Assembly: GCF_030811595.1 (NCBI RefSeq)
Contig: NZ_JAUSRB010000002.1
Coordinates: 5,394,001 to 5,458,000, forward strand
Source of the DNA: Streptosporangium brasiliense
GTDB lineage: Bacteria > Actinomycetota > Actinomycetes > Streptosporangiales > Streptosporangiaceae
Direction of reading: 5' to 3'
DNA length: 64,000 nt
Positions 41,347 through 48,552 of the stretch are shown here, in pieces. Made by a program: the position numbers and the translations under genes. The notes beneath the pieces are model-generated. The model saw nothing but the letters and a program-made list of their open reading frames with translations, had not been told where the DNA came from and did not search any database. Within the stretch, counting starts at the first letter, position 1, and every line of letters begins with the position of its first letter.

Positions 41347-43796
41347 CGGAGCGGCGAGTTGTGGTGGTGGGACATGGGCCGACGTCCAGCCGGCTGGTCG
41401 AGGCGCTGGTCGCCAAGGGGTTCGAGGGCCGGATCACCGTTCTGGGGGAGGAGCCCCGGCCCGCCTACGACCGGGTCGCGCTGACCTCCTATCTCACCGG
41501 CAAGAGCGCCGAGGACCTCACCTACCCGGTCCCGGAGGGCGTCGTGCTGCGGCTGGCCTCCCGGGTCACCGGGATCGACAGGGCCGGCCGGAAGGTGACC
41601 ACCGCCGACGGTCACGTGGAGCCGTACGACGTGCTGGTGCTGGCCACCGGGTCCAGCCCGTTCGTGCCGCCGGTGCCCGGCAGGGAGCTTCCGGGCTGTT
41701 TCGTCTACCGGACGATCGACGACCTGGACGCGATCAGGGAGGCCGCGGCGCACGCCGGCAGCGGCGTCGTCATCGGCGGCGGCCTGCTGGGGCTGGAGGC
41801 CGCCGACGCGCTGCGCGGGCTGGGCCTGTCGACCCATGTCGTGGAGATGGGCGGCTGGCTCATGCCCCGGCAGGTGGACGAGGGCGGCGGCTCCGTCCTG
41901 CGGGGCCACATCGAGTCCCTCGGCCTGAGCGTGCACACCGAGGCCGGGGCCAAGGAGATCGTCGCCGGGCCGGACGGGCGGGTCGCGGGCCTGGTCAAGC
42001 CGGACGGGGAGACGATCGACGCGCAGATCGTGGTCTTCTCGGCGGGCGTCCGGCCGCGCGACGAGCTGGCCAGGCAGGCCGGGTTGGAGGTCGGCGAGCG
42101 CGGTGGGATCGTCGTGGACGACGGGATGCGCACCAGCGATCCGGCGATCTACGCGGTGGGGGAGTGCGCCCTGCACGAGGGCGTGGTCTACGGGCTGGTC
42201 GGGCCGTGCTTCACGATGGCCGAGGTCGCCGCGGACCGGGTCCTCGGCGGCGGGGCGGCCTTCGCCCGCGCGGACCTGTCCACCAAGCTCAAGCTGCTCG
42301 GCGTGGAGGTCGCCCAGTTCGGCGCCATGGGCGGCGCCCTCGACGTGACCTTCATGGACCCGGTGGGCGGGGTCTACCAGAAGCTGTTCGTCAGCGACGA
42401 CGCCCGCACCCTGCTCGGCGGCATCTGCGTCGGCGACGCCACGCCGTACAACACCCTCAAGCCCTTCGTCGGCCGGGACCTGCCGGGCGCGCCCAGCGAA
42501 CTGCTGTTCACCGGCGGCCCGGCGAGCATGGACCTTCCCGACGACGCGCAGGTCTGCTCCTGCAACAACGTCACCAAGGGCCAGGTGTGCGCGGCCATCG
42601 CGGACAAGGGCCTGACCGACGTGGCCGGGATCAAGGACTGCACCCGCGCCGGTACCACCTGCGGCAGCTGCGTCCCGATGCTCAAGCAGATCCTGGTCAA
42701 GTCCGGCGTCGAGCTCTCCAAGGCACTGTGCGAGCACTTCACGCACAGCAGGGCCGAGCTGTTCGACATCGTCCGGGTGCGCGGCATCACGACGTTCTCC
42801 CAGCTCATCGCCGAGCACGGCACCGGGCGCGGCTGCGACGTGTGCAAGCCCGTCGTCGCCTCGATCCTGGCATCCCTCGGCAACGGGCACATCCTGGACG
42901 GCGAGCAGGCCGCCCTGCAGGACACCAACGACCACTTCCTGGCCAACATCCAGCGCAACGGCACCTACTCGGTGGTGCCGCGCATCCCCGGCGGGGAGAT
43001 CACTCCCGAGAAGCTGATCGTGATCGGCGAGGTGGCCCGCGACTTCGGCCTCTACACCAAGATCACCGGAGGGCAGCGGATCGACCTGTTCGGGGCGCGG
43101 GTGGAGCAGCTCCCGCTGATCTGGAAGCGGCTGGTGGACGCCGGCTTCGAGTCCGGCCACGCCTACGGCAAGGCGCTGCGCACGGTGAAGTCCTGTGTGG
43201 GCTCCACCTGGTGCCGCTACGGCGTGCAGGACGCCGTCGGCATGGCCATCGTCCTGGAGCTGCGCTACCGGGGCCTGCGCTCGCCGCACAAGCTGAAGTC
43301 GGCCGTCTCCGGCTGCGCCCGCGAGTGCGCCGAGGCCCGGGGCAAGGACTTCGGCGTCATCGCCACCGAGCAGGGCTGGAACCTCTACGTGGGCGGCAAC
43401 GGCGGGTTCACCCCACGGCACGCCGACCTGTTCGCGGCGGACCTGAGCACCGAGGAGCTGATCCGGACCATCGACCGGTTCCTGATGTTCTACGTCCGCA
43501 CCGCCGACCGCCTGCAGCGCACCTCGGCCTGGCTGGAGGGCCAGGGCCTGGACTACGTCAAGCAGGTGGTCCTGGAGGACTCGCTCGGGATCTGCGCCGA
43601 CCTGGACGCCCAGATGGCCCGGCACGTGGCCGCCTACGCCGACGAGTGGCGGGACGCCATCGAGGACCCCGACAAGCTGCGGCGCTTCGTCTCCTTCGTC
43701 AACGCGCCGGGGACCCCGGACCCGTCGATCGCCTTCACGGCCGAGCGGGACCAGATCAAGCCCGTCCTCATCCCGCTGGAGGTGGTCGGTTCCTGA
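41343..43796 (+). CDS. nirB: Nitrite reductase [NAD(P)H] large subunit NirB
   Basis: An 817-residue multidomain enzyme reducing nitrite to ammonium. Order: FAD/NAD domains (VVVGHGPTSSR, VIGGGLLGLEAADAL), a BFD-type [2Fe-2S] domain (QVCSCNNVTKGQ...TTCGSC), then the sirohaem/[4Fe-4S] sulphite-reductase domain with Cys618, Cys624, Cys658 and Cys662 (CVGSTWC, CAREC). Needs NirD and sirohaem; nirD and a chelatase gene follow. The ATGA start overlaps the upstream flavoprotein gene. Confidence 0.96.
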   Translation: MTERRVVVVGHGPTSSRLVEALVAKGFEGRITVLGEEPRPAYDRVALTSYLTGKSAEDLTYPVPEGVVLRLASRVTGIDRAGRKVTTADGHVEPYDVLVLATGSSPFVPPVPGRELPGCFVYRTIDDLDAIREAAAHAGSGVVIGGGLLGLEAADALRGLGLSTHVVEMGGWLMPRQVDEGGGSVLRGHIESLGLSVHTEAGAKEIVAGPDGRVAGLVKPDGETIDAQIVVFSAGVRPRDELARQAGLEVGERGGIVVDDGMRTSDPAIYAVGECALHEGVVYGLVGPCFTMAEVAADRVLGGGAAFARADLSTKLKLLGVEVAQFGAMGGALDVTFMDPVGGVYQKLFVSDDARTLLGGICVGDATPYNTLKPFVGRDLPGAPSELLFTGGPASMDLPDDAQVCSCNNVTKGQVCAAIADKGLTDVAGIKDCTRAGTTCGSCVPMLKQILVKSGVELSKALCEHFTHSRAELFDIVRVRGITTFSQLIAEHGTGRGCDVCKPVVASILASLGNGHILDGEQAALQDTNDHFLANIQRNGTYSVVPRIPGGEITPEKLIVIGEVARDFGLYTKITGGQRIDLFGARVEQLPLIWKRLVDAGFESGHAYGKALRTVKSCVGSTWCRYGVQDAVGMAIVLELRYRGLRSPHKLKSAVSGCARECAEARGKDFGVIATEQGWNLYVGGNGGFTPRHADLFAADLSTEELIRTIDRFLMFYVRTADRLQRTSAWLEGQGLDYVKQVVLEDSLGICADLDAQMARHVAAYADEWRDAIEDPDKLRRFVSFVNAPGTPDPSIAFTAERDQIKPVLIPLEVVGS

Positions 43797-43847
43797 CACC
43801 CCGTCCGCGCCCGGGGCCGGGGTCCGCCCCGCCCCGTCCCGGCCCGG

Positions 43848-43899
43848 CGCCCGGACCCGCCGACGAGACCCGACGCCCGGACCCACCGACGGAACCCGA
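43848..43899 (+). repeat. 26-base tandem repeat between nirB and nirD
   Basis: Two adjacent 26-base copies (43848-43873 and 43874-43899) match at 23 positions. They lie in the untranslated gap, so they probably arose by local duplication. Confidence 0.6.
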
Positions 43900-43919
43900 A
43901 TGGGAGGGAGCTCTCCACC

Positions 43920-44273
43920 ATGACCGTCCTGAGCGAGACCGTGACGCAGACCGGCTGGATCCCGGTCTGCGCCTACACCGACCTGCTGCCCGAGCGCGGT
44001 GCCTGCGCGCTCGTCGGCGGCCATCAGATCGCGCTGTTCCGGACCTTCGACGGCGAGCTGTTCGCCATCGGCAACCGGGACCCCTTCAGCGGCGCCCAGG
44101 TCCTCTCCCGGGGGATCGTCGGCACCCGGGCGGGTGAGCCCAGCGTCGCCTCGCCCATGCACAAGCAGGTGTTCTCCCTGGTCACCGGTGTGTGCCTGGA
44201 CGATCCGGCGGCGGCCGTACAGACCTATCCCGTCCGCGTCGCCGACGGCACGGTGGAGGTGAGCGTGAGGTGA
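43920..44273 (+). CDS. nirD: Nitrite reductase small subunit NirD
   Basis: A 117-residue Rieske-fold protein without the cluster-binding Cys/His, as is normal for NirD. It begins WIPVCAYTDLLPERGACALVGG and has the QIALFRTFDGELFAIGNRDPFSGAQ core. It partners NirB. GGGAGGG lies 8 bases before ATG 43920. Confidence 0.94.
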   Translation: MTVLSETVTQTGWIPVCAYTDLLPERGACALVGGHQIALFRTFDGELFAIGNRDPFSGAQVLSRGIVGTRAGEPSVASPMHKQVFSLVTGVCLDDPAAAVQTYPVRVADGTVEVSVR

Positions 44274-44394
44274 CCCCGCAGACAGCCCGACGGGGCGGGC
44301 GACAGACGAGCGCGCCGGCGGTCCGGCGCGGCGAGCGGAGCGGCCGGCGGGGGACGGGCCGCCCGCGTGCCGGACGAGGAGTGGTGGACGACAG

Positions 44395-45564
44395 ATGAGC
44401 ATCGCCCTTGCGGACGACCTCGGGGGGTCTCCGGAGACCGCGCCCGACGCGCTGGCCGGATTCACGATCGGGGTCACCGCGACCCGGCGCGGTGAGGAGT
44501 TCTGCGCGCTGCTGGAGCGGCGGGGCGCCAGAGTGGTGCGCGCCCCGGCGATCCGGCTGGTGCCGCTGGCCGAGGACGCCGACCTGCTGGCCGCGACCCG
44601 GGCCGGCCTGGCGGGCCCGATCGACGACGTGGTGGTCACCACCGGGGTCGGGTTCCGGGGCTGGATGGCCGCGGCCGAGGGCTGGGGGCTGTCGGGGGAG
44701 CTGGTGGCGCGGCTGACCGCCGCCCGGCTGCTGACCCGCGGGCCCAAGGCGCGCGGCGCGGTCCGGGCCGCCGGGCTGAACGACCACTGGACGCCGCCCA
44801 CCGAGTCGTGCGAGGAGGTCAAGCAGTATCTCCTCGCCCAGGACCTGCGGGGCCGCCGCATCGCCGTGCAGCTGCACGGGGAGCCGCTGACCGGGTTCGT
44901 GGCCGCGCTGCGGGAGGCGGGGGCCGAGGTCATCGAGGTCCCGGTCTACCGGTGGCTGCCCTACCGCGACACCTCGCCGCTGCGCCGCCTGATCAGCCAG
45001 GCGATCTCCGGCGGGGTGGACGCGGTGGCCTTCACCAGCGCCCCGGCGGTGCTGGCCATGCTCGGCGCGGCCCGTGCCGACGGTCTGGAGGAGGCCCTGC
45101 TCGCGGCCTTCGCCGGGCCGGTCGTCGCGGCCTGCGTGGGCCCGGTCACGGCCGGACCGCTGCTGGCGCGCGAGGTGCCCGCCCTGCAGCCCGAGCGTGC
45201 CCGGCTCGGCGCGCTGGCCAGGACGCTCGCCCGGCACCTGCCCGAGCACAGCGTCACCCGCCTGGTCGCCGGCGGCCACCCGCTGGAGATCCGCGGCCAC
45301 GCCGTCGCCGTGGACGGCGAGCTCAAGCCGCTGCCGCCCGCCCCGATGGCGGTGCTCAAGCGCCTGGCCGAGAAGCCGGGCCACGTGGTGGCCCGCGCCG
45401 AGCTGCGCACCGTGCTCCCCGGCGGCCCGGCGCGCGACTCGGCGGAGCACGCCGTCGAGATGGCCGTCACCCGCCTGCGCCGCGCCCTCGGCCCCTCCGG
45501 CATCGTCGAGACGGTCGTCAAGCGCGGCTACCGGCTGGCCTGCGACCGCGACGGGGCCGTGTGA
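44395..45564 (+). CDS. nnaR: HemD-domain/winged-helix regulator of nitrate assimilation (NnaR-like)
   Basis: A 389-residue fusion. An N-terminal uroporphyrinogen-III-synthase-like domain (about 20-270) is followed by an OmpR-type winged helix (about 300-385; VLKRLAEKPGHVVARAELR, VEMAVTRLRRALG, TVVKRGYRL). This is the domain order of NnaR, a regulator known from Streptomyces and mycobacteria that acts with GlnR on nitrite reductase genes. Whether the HemD part is catalytic is uncertain; it may sense a tetrapyrrole. The position after nirD supports the assignment. Confidence 0.88.
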   Translation: MSIALADDLGGSPETAPDALAGFTIGVTATRRGEEFCALLERRGARVVRAPAIRLVPLAEDADLLAATRAGLAGPIDDVVVTTGVGFRGWMAAAEGWGLSGELVARLTAARLLTRGPKARGAVRAAGLNDHWTPPTESCEEVKQYLLAQDLRGRRIAVQLHGEPLTGFVAALREAGAEVIEVPVYRWLPYRDTSPLRRLISQAISGGVDAVAFTSAPAVLAMLGAARADGLEEALLAAFAGPVVAACVGPVTAGPLLAREVPALQPERARLGALARTLARHLPEHSVTRLVAGGHPLEIRGHAVAVDGELKPLPPAPMAVLKRLAEKPGHVVARAELRTVLPGGPARDSAEHAVEMAVTRLRRALGPSGIVETVVKRGYRLACDRDGAV

Positions 45565-45613
45565 GAGGGCGCGCCGCACCGCCCGGCCGCCCCCGGACCG
45601 GCCGGGAGGGGAC

Positions 45614-46366
45614 GTGACGACGCTGGTCCTCGCCGGGCACGGGACCCGCAGCGCGCGGGGGGAGGAGACGATCGCCGGGCTGCGGGACCTCGTACGGCGG
45701 GCCCGCCCGGGCAGCCGGGTCGAAACGGCCTTCCTGGAGATCAGCCCACCCCTGCTGGCCGAGACGCTCCCCGGCCTGCCGGGCCCGGTGGTCGTGGTCC
45801 CGCTGCTGCTGGCGGGCGGCTATCACGTCCACATCGACCTGCCCTCGGTGGTCGCCGAGGCCAGGCCCGACGCGCTGGTGGCGGCCCCGCTCGGGCCGGA
45901 CCCGCTGCTGGCCGCCGTCCTGGCCAGGAGGCTGGCGGGCGGCGGGCTGCGGCCCACCGACTCGGTCGTGCTGGGCGCGGCGGGCTCCTCCGACCCGGCC
46001 GCGCTGGCCGACGTGCGGGCCGCGGCCCGGCTGCTCGCGGTACGGCTGTCGCGCCCGGTCACGGCGGCCTTCGCCGCGACGGGCGCCCCCTCCGTCAGGG
46101 AGGCGCTGCGACGCCTGCGCTCCGGCCCGGCGCCCCGGATCGCGGTGGCCTCCTACCTGATGGCCCCCGGCTTCTTCCAGGACCGCCTGGAGTCCTCCGG
46201 CGCTGACCTGGTCAGCGCCCCGCTGGGGGTGGACGCCGACCTGGCCGCGCTGATCTGGGCCCGGTACGATCAGGTCCGCTGGAGGTCCAGCCGCAGCTCG
46301 CGGACGATCTCCTCGGCGCTGGTGTCCCGCGAGGGCAGGCTGTCGGCGCCGACGAGCATCTCGTAG
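45614..46366 (+). CDS. Sirohydrochlorin chelatase (CbiX/SirB-like)
   Basis: A 250-residue two-repeat chelatase that inserts Fe2+ in sirohydrochlorin for NirB sirohaem (Co2+ insertion is the alternative). The metal His is in LAGHGTRSARG, and a second His is in LAGGYHVHIDLP. GGGAGGGGAC precedes GTG 45614. Similarity ends near ALIWARYDQ; the last 30 or so residues are Ser/Arg-rich and run 97 bases into the antisense of the next gene, so the original stop seems to be lost. Confidence 0.87.
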   Translation: MTTLVLAGHGTRSARGEETIAGLRDLVRRARPGSRVETAFLEISPPLLAETLPGLPGPVVVVPLLLAGGYHVHIDLPSVVAEARPDALVAAPLGPDPLLAAVLARRLAGGGLRPTDSVVLGAAGSSDPAALADVRAAARLLAVRLSRPVTAAFAATGAPSVREALRRLRSGPAPRIAVASYLMAPGFFQDRLESSGADLVSAPLGVDADLAALIWARYDQVRWRSSRSSRTISSALVSREGRLSAPTSIS

Positions 46367-46866
46367 TAGGCGTGGCGCAGGCATCCGGCCAGCAGCAGCC
46401 GGGCGCTGGCGATGGGGTCGACCTCGGGCGAGACCCGGCCCGCCCGCTGCTCGGCCGCCAGATACTCGGTCAGCGGGACGACCTCCGACATCGGGCCGAT
46501 CTCGGTGTCGCGCAGCGCCTCGCGGAAGCGGACGGTGACCGAGGGGGAGCTGAAGGCGGGCAGTGCCGCCGCCTGGACCTCGGCGTAGTAGTCGATGCCG
46601 GCGCGGGCGATGGGCAGCAGGTTGTCGCTGACCCGTCCCTTGCCGACCAGGTGCATCAGGTCGTCGAGGATGCGGAGCCAGACCGGGAGCCGGTCCTGGA
46701 GCAGGGCGAGGAACATGTCGACCGCATGTCCGGGCTGGCTGCCCCGCAGGTATGCGTATGGGGCGGAGCTCTCGCCCTCCTCGCGTTTCATGAATACGGC
46801 CATCTCAAGAACGCGGCGTCGCGTCTCCTGAGCTTTCTGGTAAGGGTCGAGCTGTGGAGTCGCCAT
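46270..46866 (-). CDS. TetR-like protein with a missing or altered DNA-binding domain
   Basis: A 198-residue protein. Its C-terminal half looks like a TetR ligand-binding domain (PLTEYLAAEQRAGRVSPEVDP, ASARLLLAGCLRHAYYEMLVG). The N-terminus has a first helix (ETRRRVLEMAVFM), but the expected HTH (IAxxAGVSxxxxYxHF) is absent; KREEGESSAPYAYLRGSQPG takes its place. It may be a non-DNA-binding derivative or a strongly diverged regulator. The start is ATG 46864-46866. It converges on and overlaps the chelatase gene. Confidence 0.65.
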   Translation of the reverse strand: MATPQLDPYQKAQETRRRVLEMAVFMKREEGESSAPYAYLRGSQPGHAVDMFLALLQDRLPVWLRILDDLMHLVGKGRVSDNLLPIARAGIDYYAEVQAAALPAFSSPSVTVRFREALRDTEIGPMSEVVPLTEYLAAEQRAGRVSPEVDPIASARLLLAGCLRHAYYEMLVGADSLPSRDTSAEEIVRELRLDLQRT

Positions 46867-47078
46867 GGTTGCCCTAACGTGCGCAGTCACATGGACAATG
46901 TGCGTCATGGTGATGGCGCGGATCACCGATGTTTACAGAGCCGTGTTTCTCCTGGGTGTGCAATTGTTGCCGGCCGGTCTTCCAACTCGGTGCGACCCGG
47001 GCGGACCGGGTGGGGACCGATTATTGCCGGGAACCGCTGGAAAAGGGAGCGAACAGAGATAACTGTGTGCTGTGTGTT

Positions 47079-47933
47079 TCAGCTGTCGCCGTCACGGTCA
47101 CGGCGGCGCAGGTAGCGCTCGAACTCCGCGGCGATGGCGTCGCCGCTCGCCTCCGGCAGCTCGGCGGCGTCCTTGCGCTCCTCCAGCTCCTTGACGTATT
47201 CGGCGACCTCGCTGTCCTGTGACGCCAACTCGTCCACGCCGTGCTCCCAGGCCCGTGACTCCTCGGCCAGGGCGCCCAGCGGCATCGGGATGTCGAGGAG
47301 GTCCTCCATCCGGCTGAGCAGCGCCAGGGTGGCCTTGGGGTTGGGCGGCTGGGCGACGTAGTGCGGCACCGACGCCCACAGCGACACCGCGTGGATCCCG
47401 GCGGTGCCCAGGGCGTGCTGGAGGACGCCGACGATGCCGGTCGGCCCCTCGTAACGGCTCAGCTCCAGGTTGATCGCCCGGGCCAGGCCCTCGTCGGTCG
47501 CCGAGCCCACGATCGGCACCGGGCGGGTGTGGGGGGAGTCGTTGAGGAGCGCGCCGAGCAGCACCGCCAGCTCCACCCCCAGCTCGCGGCAGACCACGAT
47601 GATCTCTTCGCAGAAGGCGCGCCACCGCATGTTGGGCTCGATGCCGCGCAGCAGCACCACGTCGCGGTCCAGCCCCGGCGGCCGGGCCACCGACAGCTTG
47701 GTGGTCGGCCAGGTGATGGAGCGGGTCAGCCCCTCACCCATCTCGACGATGGGACGGGTGACCTGGAAGTCGTAGTATTCCTCGGGGTCGAGGGAGACCA
47801 GCGGGGTGGCCTTCCACTCGTCCTCCAGGTGGGCGATGACTCCGCTCGAGGCCTCGCCCGCGTCGTTCCACCCCTCGAACGCGGCGATCAGCACCGGGTC
47901 GACGAGCTCGGGTAGACCTTCGAGTTCGATCAC
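47079..47933 (-). CDS. PAC2-family protein (proteasome-assembly-chaperone-like)
   Basis: A 284-residue protein with the PAC2 pattern: VLIAAFEGWNDAGEASSGV near the N-terminus, LLGALLNDSPHTRPVPIVG in the middle, and a coiled, charged C-terminus (RMEDLLDI, EEFERYLRRRD-like end). It is conserved in actinobacteria near mshC; the function is not established. GTG 47931-47933 follows AGGAGG by 6 bases. Confidence 0.9.
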   Translation of the reverse strand: MIELEGLPELVDPVLIAAFEGWNDAGEASSGVIAHLEDEWKATPLVSLDPEEYYDFQVTRPIVEMGEGLTRSITWPTTKLSVARPPGLDRDVVLLRGIEPNMRWRAFCEEIIVVCRELGVELAVLLGALLNDSPHTRPVPIVGSATDEGLARAINLELSRYEGPTGIVGVLQHALGTAGIHAVSLWASVPHYVAQPPNPKATLALLSRMEDLLDIPMPLGALAEESRAWEHGVDELASQDSEVAEYVKELEERKDAAELPEASGDAIAAEFERYLRRRDRDGDS

Positions 47934-47998
47934 GCGCCGCCTCCTTCTGGGCTCGCCTTACTATCCGGCTAAGCCTATGCGCTGAGGAGGCCTTTACG

Positions 47999-48457
47999 TC
48001 ACCTTCCGGAAGTGGTGTGAACGATCAGCACGTCACAGCCCGCCCGCTGCGAGACGCTGGAGGGCACCGAGCCCAGCAGCCGCCCGGCGAGGCTGTTGAG
48101 CCCCCGGTTGCCGACGACGAGCAGATCGGCCCCGCGCCGCTCGGCGAGGGAGACGAGAACGTCCACCGCGTCGCCCTCCTCGGCGGCCAGCTCGACCGTC
48201 CGGGCGCCGGCGGCCACCGCGTGCTCCCGGGCGGCGCGCAGGGCGTCGTCGGCGGGCGTGGAGCCGCTCACTTTGTAGGACAGCTCGCCCAGGGCGTCGG
48301 CGGCCGCGCTGCGCTCACGCTCGCGCATGGGGGCGTAGGCGCAGGCCAGGACCAGGGTGGCGCCGGTCGCGGCGGCCAGGGAGGCGGCGGAGGTGACCGC
48401 GCGGAAGGAGGAGGGGGAGCCGTCGGTGCCGACGACAACGGTGCGGTAGGACGCCAT
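47999..48457 (-). CDS. Universal stress protein (UspA family)
   Basis: A 152-residue single-domain USP. The N-terminal VVVGTDGSPSS and the ATP-binding GNRGLNSLAGRLLGSVPSSV (G-2x-G-9x-G-S) are both intact, so it is probably of the ATP-binding class. Start ATG 48455-48457. Divergent from metH. Confidence 0.93.
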   Translation of the reverse strand: MASYRTVVVGTDGSPSSFRAVTSAASLAAATGATLVLACAYAPMRERERSAAADALGELSYKVSGSTPADDALRAAREHAVAAGARTVELAAEEGDAVDVLVSLAERRGADLLVVGNRGLNSLAGRLLGSVPSSVSQRAGCDVLIVHTTSGR

Positions 48458-48539
48458 CGATCGCCTCGCAGGGTAATTGGACCGTTAGTGCAATTACTAC
48501 AAGAACAATCAGGAAGAATAACGTCTGGGCGCTTCCCAG

Positions 48540-48545
48540 TAAGCT
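48540..48545 (+). promoter_or_regulatory. -10 element of the metH promoter
   Basis: TAAGCT followed by 7 bases and ATG 48553, without a ribosome site; leaderless transcription is likely. The 95-base gap is too short for a cobalamin riboswitch. Confidence 0.4.
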
Positions 48546-48552
48546 TTCTCTC

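Noticed and set aside
40974..44933. Very long open frame antisense to the nitrite reductase region
   Set aside because: It mirrors the codon pattern of the genes on the plus strand, shows no domains, and is rich in Arg/Gly/His typical of antisense frames in high-GC DNA.
48458..48552. Cobalamin riboswitch before metH
   Set aside because: The gap to the divergent gene is only 95 bases, and no B12-box-like sequence is seen.
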